Assembly: GCA_018365895.1 (NCBI GenBank)
Contig: JAGZJD010000010.1
Location: forward strand, 1 to 56,357
Direction: 5' to 3'
DNA length: 56,357 nucleotides
Origin: Lachnospiraceae bacterium
Lineage (GTDB): Bacteria > Bacillota_A > Clostridia > Lachnospirales > Lachnospiraceae
This document shows, one piece after another, positions 34,656 through 43,474 of the stretch. The position numbers were made by a program, and so were the translations under genes. Under the pieces are notes generated by a model, which saw only the letters and a list, made by a program, of their open reading frames with translations, made no database searches and was not told the DNA's origin. Each line of letters begins with the position of its first letter. The stretch's first letter is position 1.

Positions 34656-35300
34656 ATGAAGGAAACGTGTATGGAGCTGGAAAGTGTGAAAAGAAGTATA
34701 ATAGCAGAAGAGATGCTTCTGAATGAAATTGAAAAAGTTATGAAAGAGTCGGGGAAAGATAAGATTCTTGTTGCCATTGACGGCCGGTGTGCGTCAGGAA
34801 AGACAACTTTGGCAGGAAAACTGGAAGAAAGATGTGAGTCTGTTTTGCAAGTAGATCACGTCCATGTGATACATATGGATGACTTCTTTCTTCGCCCTGA
34901 ACAGCGTACACGGGAGCGGCTTTCGGAGCCGGGCGGCAATGTGGACCGGGAAAGGGTGTTGGAAGAAGTACTGATTCCAATTGCAGAGGGAAGATCGTGT
35001 ACGTTTCGCCCATTTGACTGTCGGATTCAAGGCTTGAAAGCCCCGATACTTATAGAACCCGGGAGAATTACCATTGTAGAGGGAGCCTATTCTTGCCATC
35101 CGTTATTGAGAGAATTTTATGATCTGAAGATCTTTATGGATGTTGAACCAGAAGAACAGATGCGGAGAATACGGATTCGAAATGGAGAAGAAGGGGCAGA
35201 GCACTTTCGTACAAGATGGATTCCTCTGGAGGAGAGATATTTTACAGAACTCCATGTGCGGGAAGCATGCGACATTTGCGGAGAAGCAGAACAGATTTAG
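34656..35300 (+). CDS. Uridine kinase-like P-loop kinase
   Basis: The 214-residue protein has Walker A DGRCASGKTTLAGKLEE (about 45-60), a lid/acceptor region HMDDFFLRPEQRTRERLSEP, and IVEGAYSCHP, as in uridine kinase/phosphoribulokinase-like proteins. True uridine kinases have a similar layout, but this divergent form could phosphorylate another small molecule. Start ATG 34656 is tentative; ATG 34671 is in the same frame. It is likely co-transcribed with the ECF S component, suggesting import followed by phosphorylation (inference). Confidence 0.7.
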   Translation: MKETCMELESVKRSIIAEEMLLNEIEKVMKESGKDKILVAIDGRCASGKTTLAGKLEERCESVLQVDHVHVIHMDDFFLRPEQRTRERLSEPGGNVDRERVLEEVLIPIAEGRSCTFRPFDCRIQGLKAPILIEPGRITIVEGAYSCHPLLREFYDLKIFMDVEPEEQMRRIRIRNGEEGAEHFRTRWIPLEERYFTELHVREACDICGEAEQI

Positions 35301-35367
35301 AAATGGCGTAGGTAGTGGAAACATTATCTGCGTCATTTCTTATAAAATAATTTCTGCATAAGACTGT

Positions 35368-35396
35368 TTGAAAAACAAAGTTTGGTGTGGTAAAAT
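35368..35396 (+). promoter_or_regulatory. Predicted sigma-A promoter of pyrE
   Basis: TTGAAA (35368-35373) and TAAAAT (35391-35396) have a 17-base spacer, 59 bases before the pyrE start. Confidence 0.65.
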
Positions 35397-35454
35397 TAAA
35401 AGGACTTAGAAAATATTAAGGGTAAAAACGCCTATTAACATGGAGGTTATAGAA

Positions 35455-36135
35455 ATGGAAGCATACAAGAAAGAATTTATTGACTTTATGGTAGAAAGTG
35501 AAGTTTTAAAATTTGGAGAGTTTACATTAAAGAGCGGAAGAAAATCACCATTCTTTATGAATGCAGGAGGTTATGTGACAGGTTCTCAGCTTAAGAGATT
35601 GGGAGAATATTATGCGAAGGCAATCCATAATACGTATGGAGATGATTTTGACGTATTATTCGGACCTGCATACAAAGGGATTCCACTGGCAGTTGTGACA
35701 GCAATTGCTTACAGCGAGTTGTACGGAAAAGAAGTACGCTACTGTTCTGACCGTAAAGAAGAGAAAGATCACGGTGCAGATAAAGGAAGCTTCCTGGGAA
35801 GTAAATTAAAAGACGGAGATCGCGTCATTATGATTGAAGATGTAACGACTTCCGGAAAATCAATGGAAGAGACTGTTCCGAAAGTAAAAGGAGCAGCAGA
35901 CGTTGAGATTGTCGGACTTATGGTATCTCTGAACCGTATGGAAGTCGGAAAAGGCGGCGAGAAGTGCGCTTTAGATGAAATTAAAGACTTATATGGTTTC
36001 CCAACAGCAGCTATTGTAGATATGGCAGAAGTAACAGAATGTCTTTATAATCAGGAAGTAAATGGAAAAGTTCTTATCGATGATACATTAAAGGCAGCAA
36101 TTGACGCATACTATGAACAGTATGGAGCAAAATAA
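35455..36135 (+). CDS. pyrE: Orotate phosphoribosyltransferase
   Basis: PyrE joins orotate and PRPP to make OMP. The 226-residue protein has FTLKSGRKSPFFMNAG, the substrate loop region SDRKEEKDHG and the PRPP-binding VIMIEDVTTSGKSMEE. ATG 35455 is selected because GGAGG (35442-35446) sits 8 bases before it; an upstream ATG at 35440 overlaps that site. It has its own promoter, separate from pyrC-F-K-D. Confidence 0.96.
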   Translation: MEAYKKEFIDFMVESEVLKFGEFTLKSGRKSPFFMNAGGYVTGSQLKRLGEYYAKAIHNTYGDDFDVLFGPAYKGIPLAVVTAIAYSELYGKEVRYCSDRKEEKDHGADKGSFLGSKLKDGDRVIMIEDVTTSGKSMEETVPKVKGAADVEIVGLMVSLNRMEVGKGGEKCALDEIKDLYGFPTAAIVDMAEVTECLYNQEVNGKVLIDDTLKAAIDAYYEQYGAK

Positions 36136-36149
36136 TGGAGGAGATGCAA

Positions 36150-36299
36150 GTGGAAAGAGCATATAAGACAATGAGTTGTGCAGGAGCCGGTAATATTGTG
36201 ATTGGAATTATCATGATTGTGACAGGAATCACGGCAGGAATTATTTCCATTGTAAGCGGGGCGAATCTGTTAAGAAGAAAATCAGAACTGACATTTTAA
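36150..36299 (+). CDS. Small membrane protein of unknown function
   Basis: A 49-residue frame runs from GTG 36150 to TAA 36297-36299 behind GGAGGA (36138-36143). An ATG at 36135 overlapping the pyrE stop is in the same frame but lies upstream of the ribosome-binding site. The protein is one hydrophobic hairpin or long helix (CAGAGNIVIGIIMIVTGITA, then GIISIVSGANLL) ended by RRKSELTF. I recognise no family. It may be co-transcribed with pyrE. Confidence 0.6.
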   Translation: MERAYKTMSCAGAGNIVIGIIMIVTGITAGIISIVSGANLLRRKSELTF

Positions 36300-36329
36300 A
36301 ACAGGGATTATAAATAGGGGTTATGAAGA

Positions 36330-36815
36330 TTGAATAGTAGGAATAAGAAACTCCTGCGTGTGGTGGGAAAAGTATTATTTATTTGTTATATTATCTTTTT
36401 GATCTATTTTCTTCTGTTTTCAGACTGGTATGGACGTGATGTCAGCGGAACACAGGAGTACAGATGTAATCTGGAATTGTTTAGAGAGATTAGAAGGTTC
36501 TGGAACTATCGGGAACAGCTTGGAATGTTCGCATTTATGACAAATCTGTTTGGTAATGTGCTGATTTTTGTTCCATTTGGATTTTTTCTTCCGATGGCAA
36601 GCCGTTACCGAAGTCTGTTAGGAACACTGTTCTACAGTCTTGGATTAAGCTTTGGAGTAGAGATTTTTCAGTTGATTACGAAGGTTGGCAGTCTGGATGT
36701 AGATGACATGCTGCTGAATACAATCGGAGGTATCGTAGGATACCTCCTCTTTCTAATCTGTAATGGAGTAAGGAGACGATGGATTGCGAATGAAAACAGA
36801 AAGAGAAAAAGATAG
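36330..36815 (+). CDS. VanZ-like membrane protein
   Basis: This 161-residue protein has four predicted membrane segments and the VanZ-family features FLIYFLLFSDWYGRD, NLFGNVLIFVPFGFFLP and LLNTIGGIVGYLLF with conserved Asp in SLDVDDML. VanZ proteins are linked to teicoplanin resistance in one cluster, but most homologs are uncharacterised. Start is TTG 36330 with AGGGG at 36316-36320. It overlaps the next gene by about 30 bases. Confidence 0.85.
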   Translation: MNSRNKKLLRVVGKVLFICYIIFLIYFLLFSDWYGRDVSGTQEYRCNLELFREIRRFWNYREQLGMFAFMTNLFGNVLIFVPFGFFLPMASRYRSLLGTLFYSLGLSFGVEIFQLITKVGSLDVDDMLLNTIGGIVGYLLFLICNGVRRRWIANENRKRKR

Positions 36816-37149
36816 AATCAAAGAGCGGAGAAAGAAGGGAGCCCGCAAATACGGACAATCTAAATTAAAAGAGGCGCGAAAAGGAGTCTGGTCCTGCGGC
36901 TTGGCAGTTGTAATTTTTCTTGTGATTGCAGGAATGTTGTTATTGGCATATTTGAGTCGGGGAAAGACGGCTGCCTATATTGGCGGGCTTGGAATGAGCG
37001 CTATGATCTTTTCATGGATTGGATTTTTTATGGCTTTAAGAGGGTTTAAAGAGCCGGACAGAAATCATGTAACATGCAGAATCGGAGTTGTCTGCCATAT
37101 GATATTTATTGCAGGGCTGACCGGAATATTTTTCAGGGGGTTATTATAA
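36784..37149 (+). CDS. Small membrane protein, possibly DUF6142-like
   Basis: The protein of about 120 residues has a strongly basic N-terminus (EREKDRIKERRKKGARKYGQ) and three hydrophobic segments (about 38-56, 66-88, 101-118) with a conserved-looking ALRGFKEPDRNHVTC between the second and third. I do not know its function; DUF6142 is a weak guess. The start is TTG 36784 (GGAG at 36772-36775) or ATG 36790. It overlaps the VanZ gene by about 30 bases and ends at the base before the M29 peptidase start. Confidence 0.65.
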   Translation: MRMKTEREKDRIKERRKKGARKYGQSKLKEARKGVWSCGLAVVIFLVIAGMLLLAYLSRGKTAAYIGGLGMSAMIFSWIGFFMALRGFKEPDRNHVTCRIGVVCHMIFIAGLTGIFFRGLL

Positions 37150-39237
37150 ATGCGTGAAAAAGAATGGAAAATAGAAGAAAATCTGGAAGCAAAAGAGCGC
37201 TATGAACTCTCGATCGAGCGGCTAAAGCAGATTGGGAAGGAAGAGACAACGAAAGAGCCGTATCGAACGTATTTTCAAAAAACGGCTGCATTTCTTCTTA
37301 TGATTGAAGAGGTAAGAAATCGTCTGTCGCATGGCGAACAATTGACAATAGAGGAACTTCAAAGAGAAAACCAAAGATTGTATGAAGATATTCTGCCGGA
37401 ACAGTATAATAGCAGTTATGCAAATCCGGCATATGCTGTGGAGATGCTGGGGGATACATTTGGTCAGTTATTAAGTGCAGTGTACACAGAGCTGCGGGCG
37501 GAAATTGCGTATGTATTTGAAGATCGTCTGTTGTATCTTACCGTATTAAATGAACTGTTTGTGGAAATTTATAATTGTTTCGAGGAGACAGAAGAACCGG
37601 AGTATGAACAGATCAGAGAAATCTTTTACTGGTTTGCAAGTGATTATTGCGATGTGTTTTCAGCAGATGCGATTACAAGCCGGTTTGTACCGGAGTATGG
37701 CTGTCTGAGAGATGTGGTAACAGACAGTGATCTGACAGATCTTCGTTATTTATATCAGTATGGAGAATATATTACAGATACGGAACTGCAGATGGCAGAA
37801 TTTATGAATCGTCTTCCGGAAGAAACGATTGTTAAAATTGCAGATAACTGTACAAATGGACTGGCAAGAGGATTCCGGGTTGGAGGAAAGGATATTTCCA
37901 AAAAGCATGTGGTAGATCTAGAATTCCGGGTAGGGTTTGAGCGGGCAGCTCGCAAAATCATTGAGAATTTTAGAAAGATGGATATTGAGGTATCAGTTTT
38001 TCGTTCCGGCGTAAGCATTTTGGCAGGAAGATCTGCAATGCGGAGCGGTTTTTACGGGGCTGTGCCGAATCCACAGTATGAATTCGATCACAGAAATGAT
38101 ATCGGACTGATATTTGATAAGAAGTTTGCTGAGAGAAAACTTGATGTAGAAAAGAATGCTTTTGAGAAGATCCGTGAGACTGCAGGGCAGTTTGCAGGTC
38201 CGGCATTGATTGAACTGTTTGGTCAGGAAGGATTTTCGCCGGAGAAAAATGATGCGGCAGTTAACCTGACAAAGAAGCAGGAAGAACTTGTAAATCTGTT
38301 CGCAGGGAAACGCAGTCAGATGTTCCAGCAGTATACAAAAGGTGATGAGAGATGTTTTACGATCATTTCTTATCCATGCCCGGAAATCGGAGAAAACTTC
38401 CCGGAAATTTTTGATGAGGTTGTAAAGATCAATACGCTTGATCCGGAAGTATATGAGAGAATCCAGCAGCATATTATTGATGCCCTTGATCAGGGAGAGT
38501 ACGCACAAATCTGTGGAAAAGGAAACAATAAGACGAATTTGAGGGTGAAACTGCACCCGCTTCAGGATCCGCAGAAGGAGACAAAGTTTGAAAACTGTTC
38601 AGCAGATGTAAATATTCCGGCAGGAGAGGTGTTTACATCTCCGGTATTGGAAGGAACCGAGGGAACACTTTTTGTCAGTGAAGTATATCTTCATCAGATG
38701 GCATACCGTAATCTGGAAATTCATTTTCAGGATGGCTGCATTACAGATTATACATGCAGTAATTTTGATACAGAAGAAGATAATAAGCAGTACATATTTG
38801 AAAATATTCTTTATCGCCACGAGACACTTCCGATTGGTGAATTTGCTATCGGAACGAATACGACAGCCTATGCGGCTGCGGAAAAATACGGTATTGCCGA
38901 TAAATATACAATTCTCATTGCAGAGAAAACGGGTCCTCATTTTGCAGTAGGCGATACATGTTATTCCTGGAGTGAGGACTTAAAAGTATATAATCCAGAC
39001 GGAAAAGAAATTATTGCGAAAGATAATTCGATTTCGATCAAGCGCAGAGAGGATGTATCAAAAGCATATTTCCAGTGCCATACAGATATTACGATTCCAT
39101 ATAAAGAATTGGCTGAGATCAGCGCGGTAAAGGCAAATGGTGAGAAGATTATGATTATTCAGGACGGTCACTTTGTCCTTCCTGGTACAGAAGAATTAAA
39201 TGAACCGCTGAAAGAATTGGAAGAATCATATTTATAA
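37150..39237 (+). CDS. M29-type aminopeptidase with long N-terminal extension
   Basis: The C-terminal half (about 320-695) resembles M29 metallo-aminopeptidases: NIPAGEVFTSP (Glu near 493), IGEFAIGTNTTAYAA, EKTGPHFAVGD (His near 597) and CHTDITIPY (His near 644), which match the metal and active-site ligands. The N-terminal 300 or so residues are helical and acidic and have no family I recognise. Typical M29 enzymes are near 400 residues, so at 695 this is unusually long. It has no signal peptide. The adjacency to VanZ-like and small membrane proteins gives no clear functional link. Confidence 0.75.
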   Translation: MREKEWKIEENLEAKERYELSIERLKQIGKEETTKEPYRTYFQKTAAFLLMIEEVRNRLSHGEQLTIEELQRENQRLYEDILPEQYNSSYANPAYAVEMLGDTFGQLLSAVYTELRAEIAYVFEDRLLYLTVLNELFVEIYNCFEETEEPEYEQIREIFYWFASDYCDVFSADAITSRFVPEYGCLRDVVTDSDLTDLRYLYQYGEYITDTELQMAEFMNRLPEETIVKIADNCTNGLARGFRVGGKDISKKHVVDLEFRVGFERAARKIIENFRKMDIEVSVFRSGVSILAGRSAMRSGFYGAVPNPQYEFDHRNDIGLIFDKKFAERKLDVEKNAFEKIRETAGQFAGPALIELFGQEGFSPEKNDAAVNLTKKQEELVNLFAGKRSQMFQQYTKGDERCFTIISYPCPEIGENFPEIFDEVVKINTLDPEVYERIQQHIIDALDQGEYAQICGKGNNKTNLRVKLHPLQDPQKETKFENCSADVNIPAGEVFTSPVLEGTEGTLFVSEVYLHQMAYRNLEIHFQDGCITDYTCSNFDTEEDNKQYIFENILYRHETLPIGEFAIGTNTTAYAAAEKYGIADKYTILIAEKTGPHFAVGDTCYSWSEDLKVYNPDGKEIIAKDNSISIKRREDVSKAYFQCHTDITIPYKELAEISAVKANGEKIMIIQDGHFVLPGTEELNEPLKELEESYL

Positions 39238-39323
39238 GTAAAACAAAATAAAAGAAAAATATTTATAAGCATATATTATATATGATTATTAGAAAAAGCC
39301 ATAGGTGCAAAGCTTCGGGAGGA

Positions 39324-39353
39324 TTGACAGGCAATTGACGCATTTAGTACAAT
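39324..39353 (+). promoter_or_regulatory. Predicted sigma-A promoter of purE-purM-purN-purD
   Basis: TTGACA (39324-39329) and TACAAT (39348-39353) have an 18-base spacer. The leader of about 50 bases shows no purine riboswitch or PurR box that I can recognise. Confidence 0.6.
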
Positions 39354-39413
39354 AGCATTAGATTCAAACACGAAATTCAAATAAGAGATTCAGTGAGAGA
39401 AAGGATGGACAAG

Positions 39414-39914
39414 ATGGCAAAAGTAGGAATTGTGATGGGCAGTGATTCTGACCTGAAAGTAATGAGCAAGGCAGCAAAGATGCTGGAAAAATTCGGAATT
39501 GATTATGAGATGACAATCATTTCTGCACACCGTGAGCCGGATGTGTTTTTTGAGTGGGCAAAGGGAGCAGAGGACAGAGGAATTAAGGTAATCATTGCAG
39601 GAGCTGGAATGGCGGCACATCTTCCGGGAATGTGTGCAGCGCTTTTCCCGATGCCGGTTGTCGGAGTACCTCTTTCTGGAAGCAAATTAGACGGTATGGA
39701 TGCGGTGTTCTCTATTATGCAGATGCCGCCAGGAGTACCGGTTGCAACAGTTGCAATTGATGGTGGAATGAATGCAGCTCTCGTTGCAGCAAAGATTCTT
39801 GCGGTATCTGATGCGGAATTGTTAAAGAAGCTGAAAGCATATACGGTAGAAATGAAAGAAGCAGTGCAGGCGAAAGCCGCACGTCTTGATGAAGTAGGTT
39901 ACGAGGCGTATTAG
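39414..39914 (+). CDS. purE: N5-carboxyaminoimidazole ribonucleotide mutase
   Basis: PurE class I moves the carboxyl group of N5-CAIR to give CAIR in purine synthesis. The 166-residue protein has GSDSDL near the start, [24 protein letters not shown] and [17 protein letters not shown] 39414 is chosen because AAGG (39401-39404) lies 9 bases before; an ATG at 39405 is too close to that site. It is the first of four pur genes. Class I PurE works with PurK, which is not in this window. Confidence 0.95.
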   Translation: MAKVGIVMGSDSDLKVMSKAAKMLEKFGIDYEMTIISAHREPDVFFEWAKGAEDRGIKVIIAGAGMAAHLPGMCAALFPMPVVGVPLSGSKLDGMDAVFSIMQMPPGVPVATVAIDGGMNAALVAAKILAVSDAELLKKLKAYTVEMKEAVQAKAARLDEVGYEAY

Positions 39915-39927
39915 GAGGAGAAAAGGC

Positions 39928-40959
39928 ATGGGTATGGATTATAAACAGTCAGGCGTAGACATTGAAGCAGGATATAAATCTGTTGAACTGATGAAGGAGC
40001 ATGTAAAGAAAACAATGCGTCCGGAGGTACTTGGTGGACTGGGAGGATTTTCCGGTGCATTTTCTCTGGCAAAGATTAAAGAAATGGAAGAACCTGTACT
40101 TCTTTCCGGAACAGATGGATGTGGTACAAAAGTAAAACTTGCTATGATTATGGATAAGCACGATACAATTGGTATTGATGCAGTTGCAATGTGTGTCAAT
40201 GATATTGCATGTGCAGGTGGAGAGCCATTGTTCTTCCTTGATTATATTGCATGTGGAAAGAATTACCCGGAAAAGATTGCAGCAATCGTAAGCGGTGTGG
40301 CGGAAGGATGCCTTCAGTCAGAAGCAGCGCTGATTGGCGGTGAGACAGCAGAGCATCCGGGACTGATGCCGGAAGACGATTATGACCTTGCCGGTTTTGC
40401 AGTTGGCGTGTGTGATAAAAAAGATATGATCACAGGCGAGCATCTAAAAGCAGGAGATATTCTGATTGGTATGGCATCTTCCGGCGTACATAGCAACGGA
40501 TTTTCTCTTGTAAGAAAAGTATTCGAGATGACAAAAGAATCTCTTGATACACAGTATGATTGTCTTGGATGTACACTTGGAGAGGCGCTTCTTGCTCCGA
40601 CGAGAATTTATGTAAAAGCATTAAAGAGCATTAAAGAAGCCGGCGTGACAGTGAAGGCCTGCAGCCATATTACAGGAGGCGGTTTCTATGAAAATATTCC
40701 GAGAATGCTGATTGAGGGAACACATGCGGTCATTGAGAAGAACAGCTATCCGGTACCACCAATCTTTGGACTTCTTGCTGAGAAAGGCGAGATTGCAGAA
40801 CAGATGATGTACAATACATTTAATATGGGACTTGGAATGGTACTTGCTGTAGATGCTGCTGACGTGGACAAGACAATGGAGGCAATTAAGGCAGCCGGAG
40901 ACGCTCCATATGTAGTAGGACGTATTGAAGCAGGAGAAAAAGGAGTTACTTTATGTTAA
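39928..40959 (+). CDS. purM: Phosphoribosylformylglycinamidine cyclo-ligase
   Basis: PurM (AIR synthetase) closes the imidazole ring using ATP. The 343-residue protein has [47 protein letters not shown] and [23 protein letters not shown] precedes the ATG. The stop overlaps purN by 7 bases. Confidence 0.96.
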   Translation: MGMDYKQSGVDIEAGYKSVELMKEHVKKTMRPEVLGGLGGFSGAFSLAKIKEMEEPVLLSGTDGCGTKVKLAMIMDKHDTIGIDAVAMCVNDIACAGGEPLFFLDYIACGKNYPEKIAAIVSGVAEGCLQSEAALIGGETAEHPGLMPEDDYDLAGFAVGVCDKKDMITGEHLKAGDILIGMASSGVHSNGFSLVRKVFEMTKESLDTQYDCLGCTLGEALLAPTRIYVKALKSIKEAGVTVKACSHITGGGFYENIPRMLIEGTHAVIEKNSYPVPPIFGLLAEKGEIAEQMMYNTFNMGLGMVLAVDAADVDKTMEAIKAAGDAPYVVGRIEAGEKGVTLC

Positions 40960-41576
40960 GAACACTTGTGCTTGTATCAGGAGGCGGAACGAATCTTCAG
41001 GCAATTCTGGATGCGGTAGATCAGCAGGTGATTACGAATACAGAAATCGTGGGTGTAATCAGCAATAATAAAAATGCATATGCCTTGACACGCGCGGAAC
41101 AAAAAGGAATTCATAATGAATGTATTTCTCCGAAAAGTTACGAGACAAGAGATGCCTTTAACGAAGCATTTCTTCAGAAAATAGATGAACTTCATCCGGA
41201 TCTGATCGTGCTGGCAGGCTTTCTTGTTGTAATCCCGGAGCGGATGATCCAAAAATACAGAAACCGTATTATCAATATTCATCCGTCATTGATTCCGTCA
41301 TTCTGTGGAACCGGTTTTTACGGATTAAAAGTACATGAAGGCGCACTGGCGCGTGGTGTGAAAGTGACGGGAGCTACCGTTCATTTTGTAGATGAAGGGA
41401 CAGATACGGGACCGATCATTCTTCAGAAGCCGGTTATGGTGGCGGAAGATGATACACCAGAGACGTTGCAGCAACGTGTGATGGAAGAAGCAGAATGGAA
41501 GATCCTTCCGGAAGCGATCAACTTGATTGCTAATGGAAGAATCACGATTGAAGATCATAAAGTAAAGATTTCATAA
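40953..41576 (+). CDS. purN: Phosphoribosylglycinamide formyltransferase
   Basis: PurN transfers a formyl group from 10-formyl-tetrahydrofolate to GAR. The 207-residue protein has [11 protein letters not shown] (phosphate loop), the conserved Asn/His of [10 protein letters not shown] and the Asp in [14 protein letters not shown]. It overlaps purM by 7 bases and is followed by an imperfect hairpin before purD. Confidence 0.96.
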   Translation: MLRTLVLVSGGGTNLQAILDAVDQQVITNTEIVGVISNNKNAYALTRAEQKGIHNECISPKSYETRDAFNEAFLQKIDELHPDLIVLAGFLVVIPERMIQKYRNRIINIHPSLIPSFCGTGFYGLKVHEGALARGVKVTGATVHFVDEGTDTGPIILQKPVMVAEDDTPETLQQRVMEEAEWKILPEAINLIANGRITIEDHKVKIS

Positions 41577-41582
41577 ATAAAA

Positions 41583-41622
41583 TGGGAAGGCGCACGCCGA
41601 TGAGAGGACGTGAGTCTTCCCA
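41583..41622 (+). other. Hairpin between purN and purD
   Basis: TGGGAAG (41583-41589) pairs with CTTCCCA (41616-41622), with an inner CACG/CGTG stem separated by a symmetric 3-base internal loop. No T-run follows, so it is not a standard terminator; it could modulate purD expression. Confidence 0.45.
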
Positions 41623-41648
41623 ACTGTGCTTATAAGGAGGAAACAAAG

Positions 41649-42923
41649 ATGAAAGTATTGATTGTAGGAAGCGGTGGAAGAGAACATGCGATTGCATGGA
41701 GTGTTGCTAAGAGTCCAAAAGTAGAAAAGATTTATTGTGCACCGGGAAATGCAGGAATTGCAGAATTTGCAGAATGTGTAAATATTGGCGCAATGGAATT
41801 TGAAAAGCTGGCTGCATTTGCGAAAGAGCATGAGGTAGATTTTACAATTGTAGGAATGGACGATCCGCTTGTAGGCGGAATTGTTGATGTATTTGAAGCA
41901 GAAGGGCTGCGGATATTCGGACCGCGCAAAAATGCTGCGATTTTAGAAGGGTCAAAGGGATTTTCAAAAGATCTGATGAAGAAGTACCATATTCCGACGG
42001 CAGATTATGAGACATTTACAGACGCAGATGCGGCGCTTGCATATCTGGAAACAGCAAAAATGCCAATCGTCCTAAAAGCAGATGGTCTTGCACTTGGAAA
42101 AGGGGTTCTGATCTGCCAGACGCTGGAAGAGGCAAAAGAAGGCGTGAAAGAAATCATGCAGGATAAGAAATTTGGTACTGCCGGAAACACAATGGTTGTG
42201 GAAGAGTTTATGACAGGAAGAGAAGTTTCCGTACTTTCTTTTGTGGATGGGAAAACAATTCGTACAATGACAAGTGCACAGGATCATAAACGTGCAGGAG
42301 ACGGAGATACCGGATTAAATACAGGAGGTATGGGAACATTTTCTCCGAGTCCGTTCTATACAAAAGAAGTGGAAGCGTTTTGTCAGGCACACATTTTCCA
42401 GGCAACGGTAGATGCAATGCGCGAAGAAGGACGTGAATTTAAGGGAATTATCTTTTTTGGTCTGATGCTTACAGAAGAAGGACCAAAGGTACTGGAATAT
42501 AATGCACGTTTTGGAGATCCGGAGACTCAGGTTGTGCTTCCACGTATGAAAACAGATATTATTGAAGTGATGGAAGCCTGTGTAGATGGAACATTGGATC
42601 AGATTCAGCTGGAATTTGAAGAAAATGCAGCAGTCTGTGTTGTACTTGCTTCTGATGGATATCCTCTTGCTTATGATAAGGGACTGCCGATTACAGGTCT
42701 GGATGAATTTAAAAAACACGAAGGATATTATTGTTTCCATGCTGGAACAAAATTTAATGAAAAGGGTGAGCTGGTTACAAATGGCGGACGTGTACTTGGA
42801 GTGACTGCGAAAGGTGCAGATTTGAAGGAAGCACGCGCAAATGCATACAAGGCAACAGAATGGGTAAATTTTGCGAATAAATATATGCGCCATGATATCG
42901 GCAAAGCGATTGATGAGGCATAA
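41649..42923 (+). CDS. purD: Phosphoribosylamine-glycine ligase
   Basis: PurD makes GAR from phosphoribosylamine and glycine with ATP. The 424-residue ATP-grasp enzyme has VLIVGSGGREHAIAWSV at the start, GPRKNAAILEGSKGFSKDLM, DGLALGKGV, LNTGGMGTFSP and EYNARFGDPETQV. ATG 41649 follows AAGGAGGA; the longer frame from 41610 begins within the intergenic hairpin. It is the last pur gene of this group. Confidence 0.96.
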   Translation: MKVLIVGSGGREHAIAWSVAKSPKVEKIYCAPGNAGIAEFAECVNIGAMEFEKLAAFAKEHEVDFTIVGMDDPLVGGIVDVFEAEGLRIFGPRKNAAILEGSKGFSKDLMKKYHIPTADYETFTDADAALAYLETAKMPIVLKADGLALGKGVLICQTLEEAKEGVKEIMQDKKFGTAGNTMVVEEFMTGREVSVLSFVDGKTIRTMTSAQDHKRAGDGDTGLNTGGMGTFSPSPFYTKEVEAFCQAHIFQATVDAMREEGREFKGIIFFGLMLTEEGPKVLEYNARFGDPETQVVLPRMKTDIIEVMEACVDGTLDQIQLEFEENAAVCVVLASDGYPLAYDKGLPITGLDEFKKHEGYYCFHAGTKFNEKGELVTNGGRVLGVTAKGADLKEARANAYKATEWVNFANKYMRHDIGKAIDEA

Positions 42924-42966
42924 ATTTCTGTGAGGGAAAAGAAAATTTAAATCTTGTAAATAAGCG

Positions 42967-42997
42967 CACAGTGTTATAATATAAATATAACACTGTG
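42967..42997. repeat. Perfect 12-bp inverted repeat upstream of gntR-clpC
   Basis: CACAGTGTTATA (42967-42978) and TATAACACTGTG (42986-42997) are exact reverse complements with a 7-base spacer. A possible promoter overlaps it: TTGTAA (42954-42959), 17 bases, TAATAT (42977-42982). It could be the operator of the GntR regulator that follows; since TGTTTTG comes after it, it could also act as a terminator for purD. Confidence 0.6.
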
Positions 42998-43090
42998 TGT
43001 TTTGCGTTGTGAAAAATATTTTTCGATGTCACATATGAAAAAGGGAAGATCCCAGTAAGGTTTTCGTATACAAAAGAAGGGGTGAAACAA

Positions 43091-43459
43091 ATGTTCATCG
43101 AGATTGATTTTAACAGTGATGAAGCAATCTATATTCAGCTTCGTAATCAGATTGTTATGGGGATTGCAACATCTGCGCTTCAGGAGGGAGAAGCACTTCC
43201 GTCCGTCCGTCAGTTGGCGGATCATATCGGCATTAATATGCATACGGTAAATAAGGCATATACGGTATTAAAGCAGGAAGGATTTATTCAGCTTGACCGG
43301 AGACGGGGAGCTGTGATCGCGGTAGATGTAGATAAATTGGAAGCGATTGAAGATATGAGGGGAAAACTAAAAGTAATTCTTGCAAAAGCAAGATGTAAAA
43401 ATATCAGCAGAGAAGAAGTACATGAGCTGATAGATGAGATATTTGACGAATATAAGTAG
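43091..43459 (+). CDS. GntR-family regulator, YtrA subfamily
   Basis: This 122-residue protein has an N-terminal winged helix (AIYIQLRNQIVMGIATSALQ, LPSVRQLADHIGINMHTVNK, VLKQEGFIQLDRRRG) and only a short helical C-terminus, the size of the YtrA subgroup. Such small GntR proteins usually repress their own operon, often with ABC transporter genes. Here the next gene, 15 bases on, is clpC. Start ATG 43091 has GGGG at 43079-43082; GTG 43082 is in frame but overlaps that site. Confidence 0.9.
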   Translation: MFIEIDFNSDEAIYIQLRNQIVMGIATSALQEGEALPSVRQLADHIGINMHTVNKAYTVLKQEGFIQLDRRRGAVIAVDVDKLEAIEDMRGKLKVILAKARCKNISREEVHELIDEIFDEYK

Positions 43460-43474
43460 AGCAGGAGGGAATCG

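Noticed and set aside
36330..36815. Glycopeptide resistance cluster because of a VanZ-like gene
   Set aside because: No vanH, vanA or vanX genes are present and the two-component systems are far away; VanZ homologs are common in genomes without resistance.
39238..39413. Purine riboswitch upstream of purE
   Set aside because: The region is AT-rich and lacks the conserved three-way junction core and loop sequences; only a promoter could be supported.
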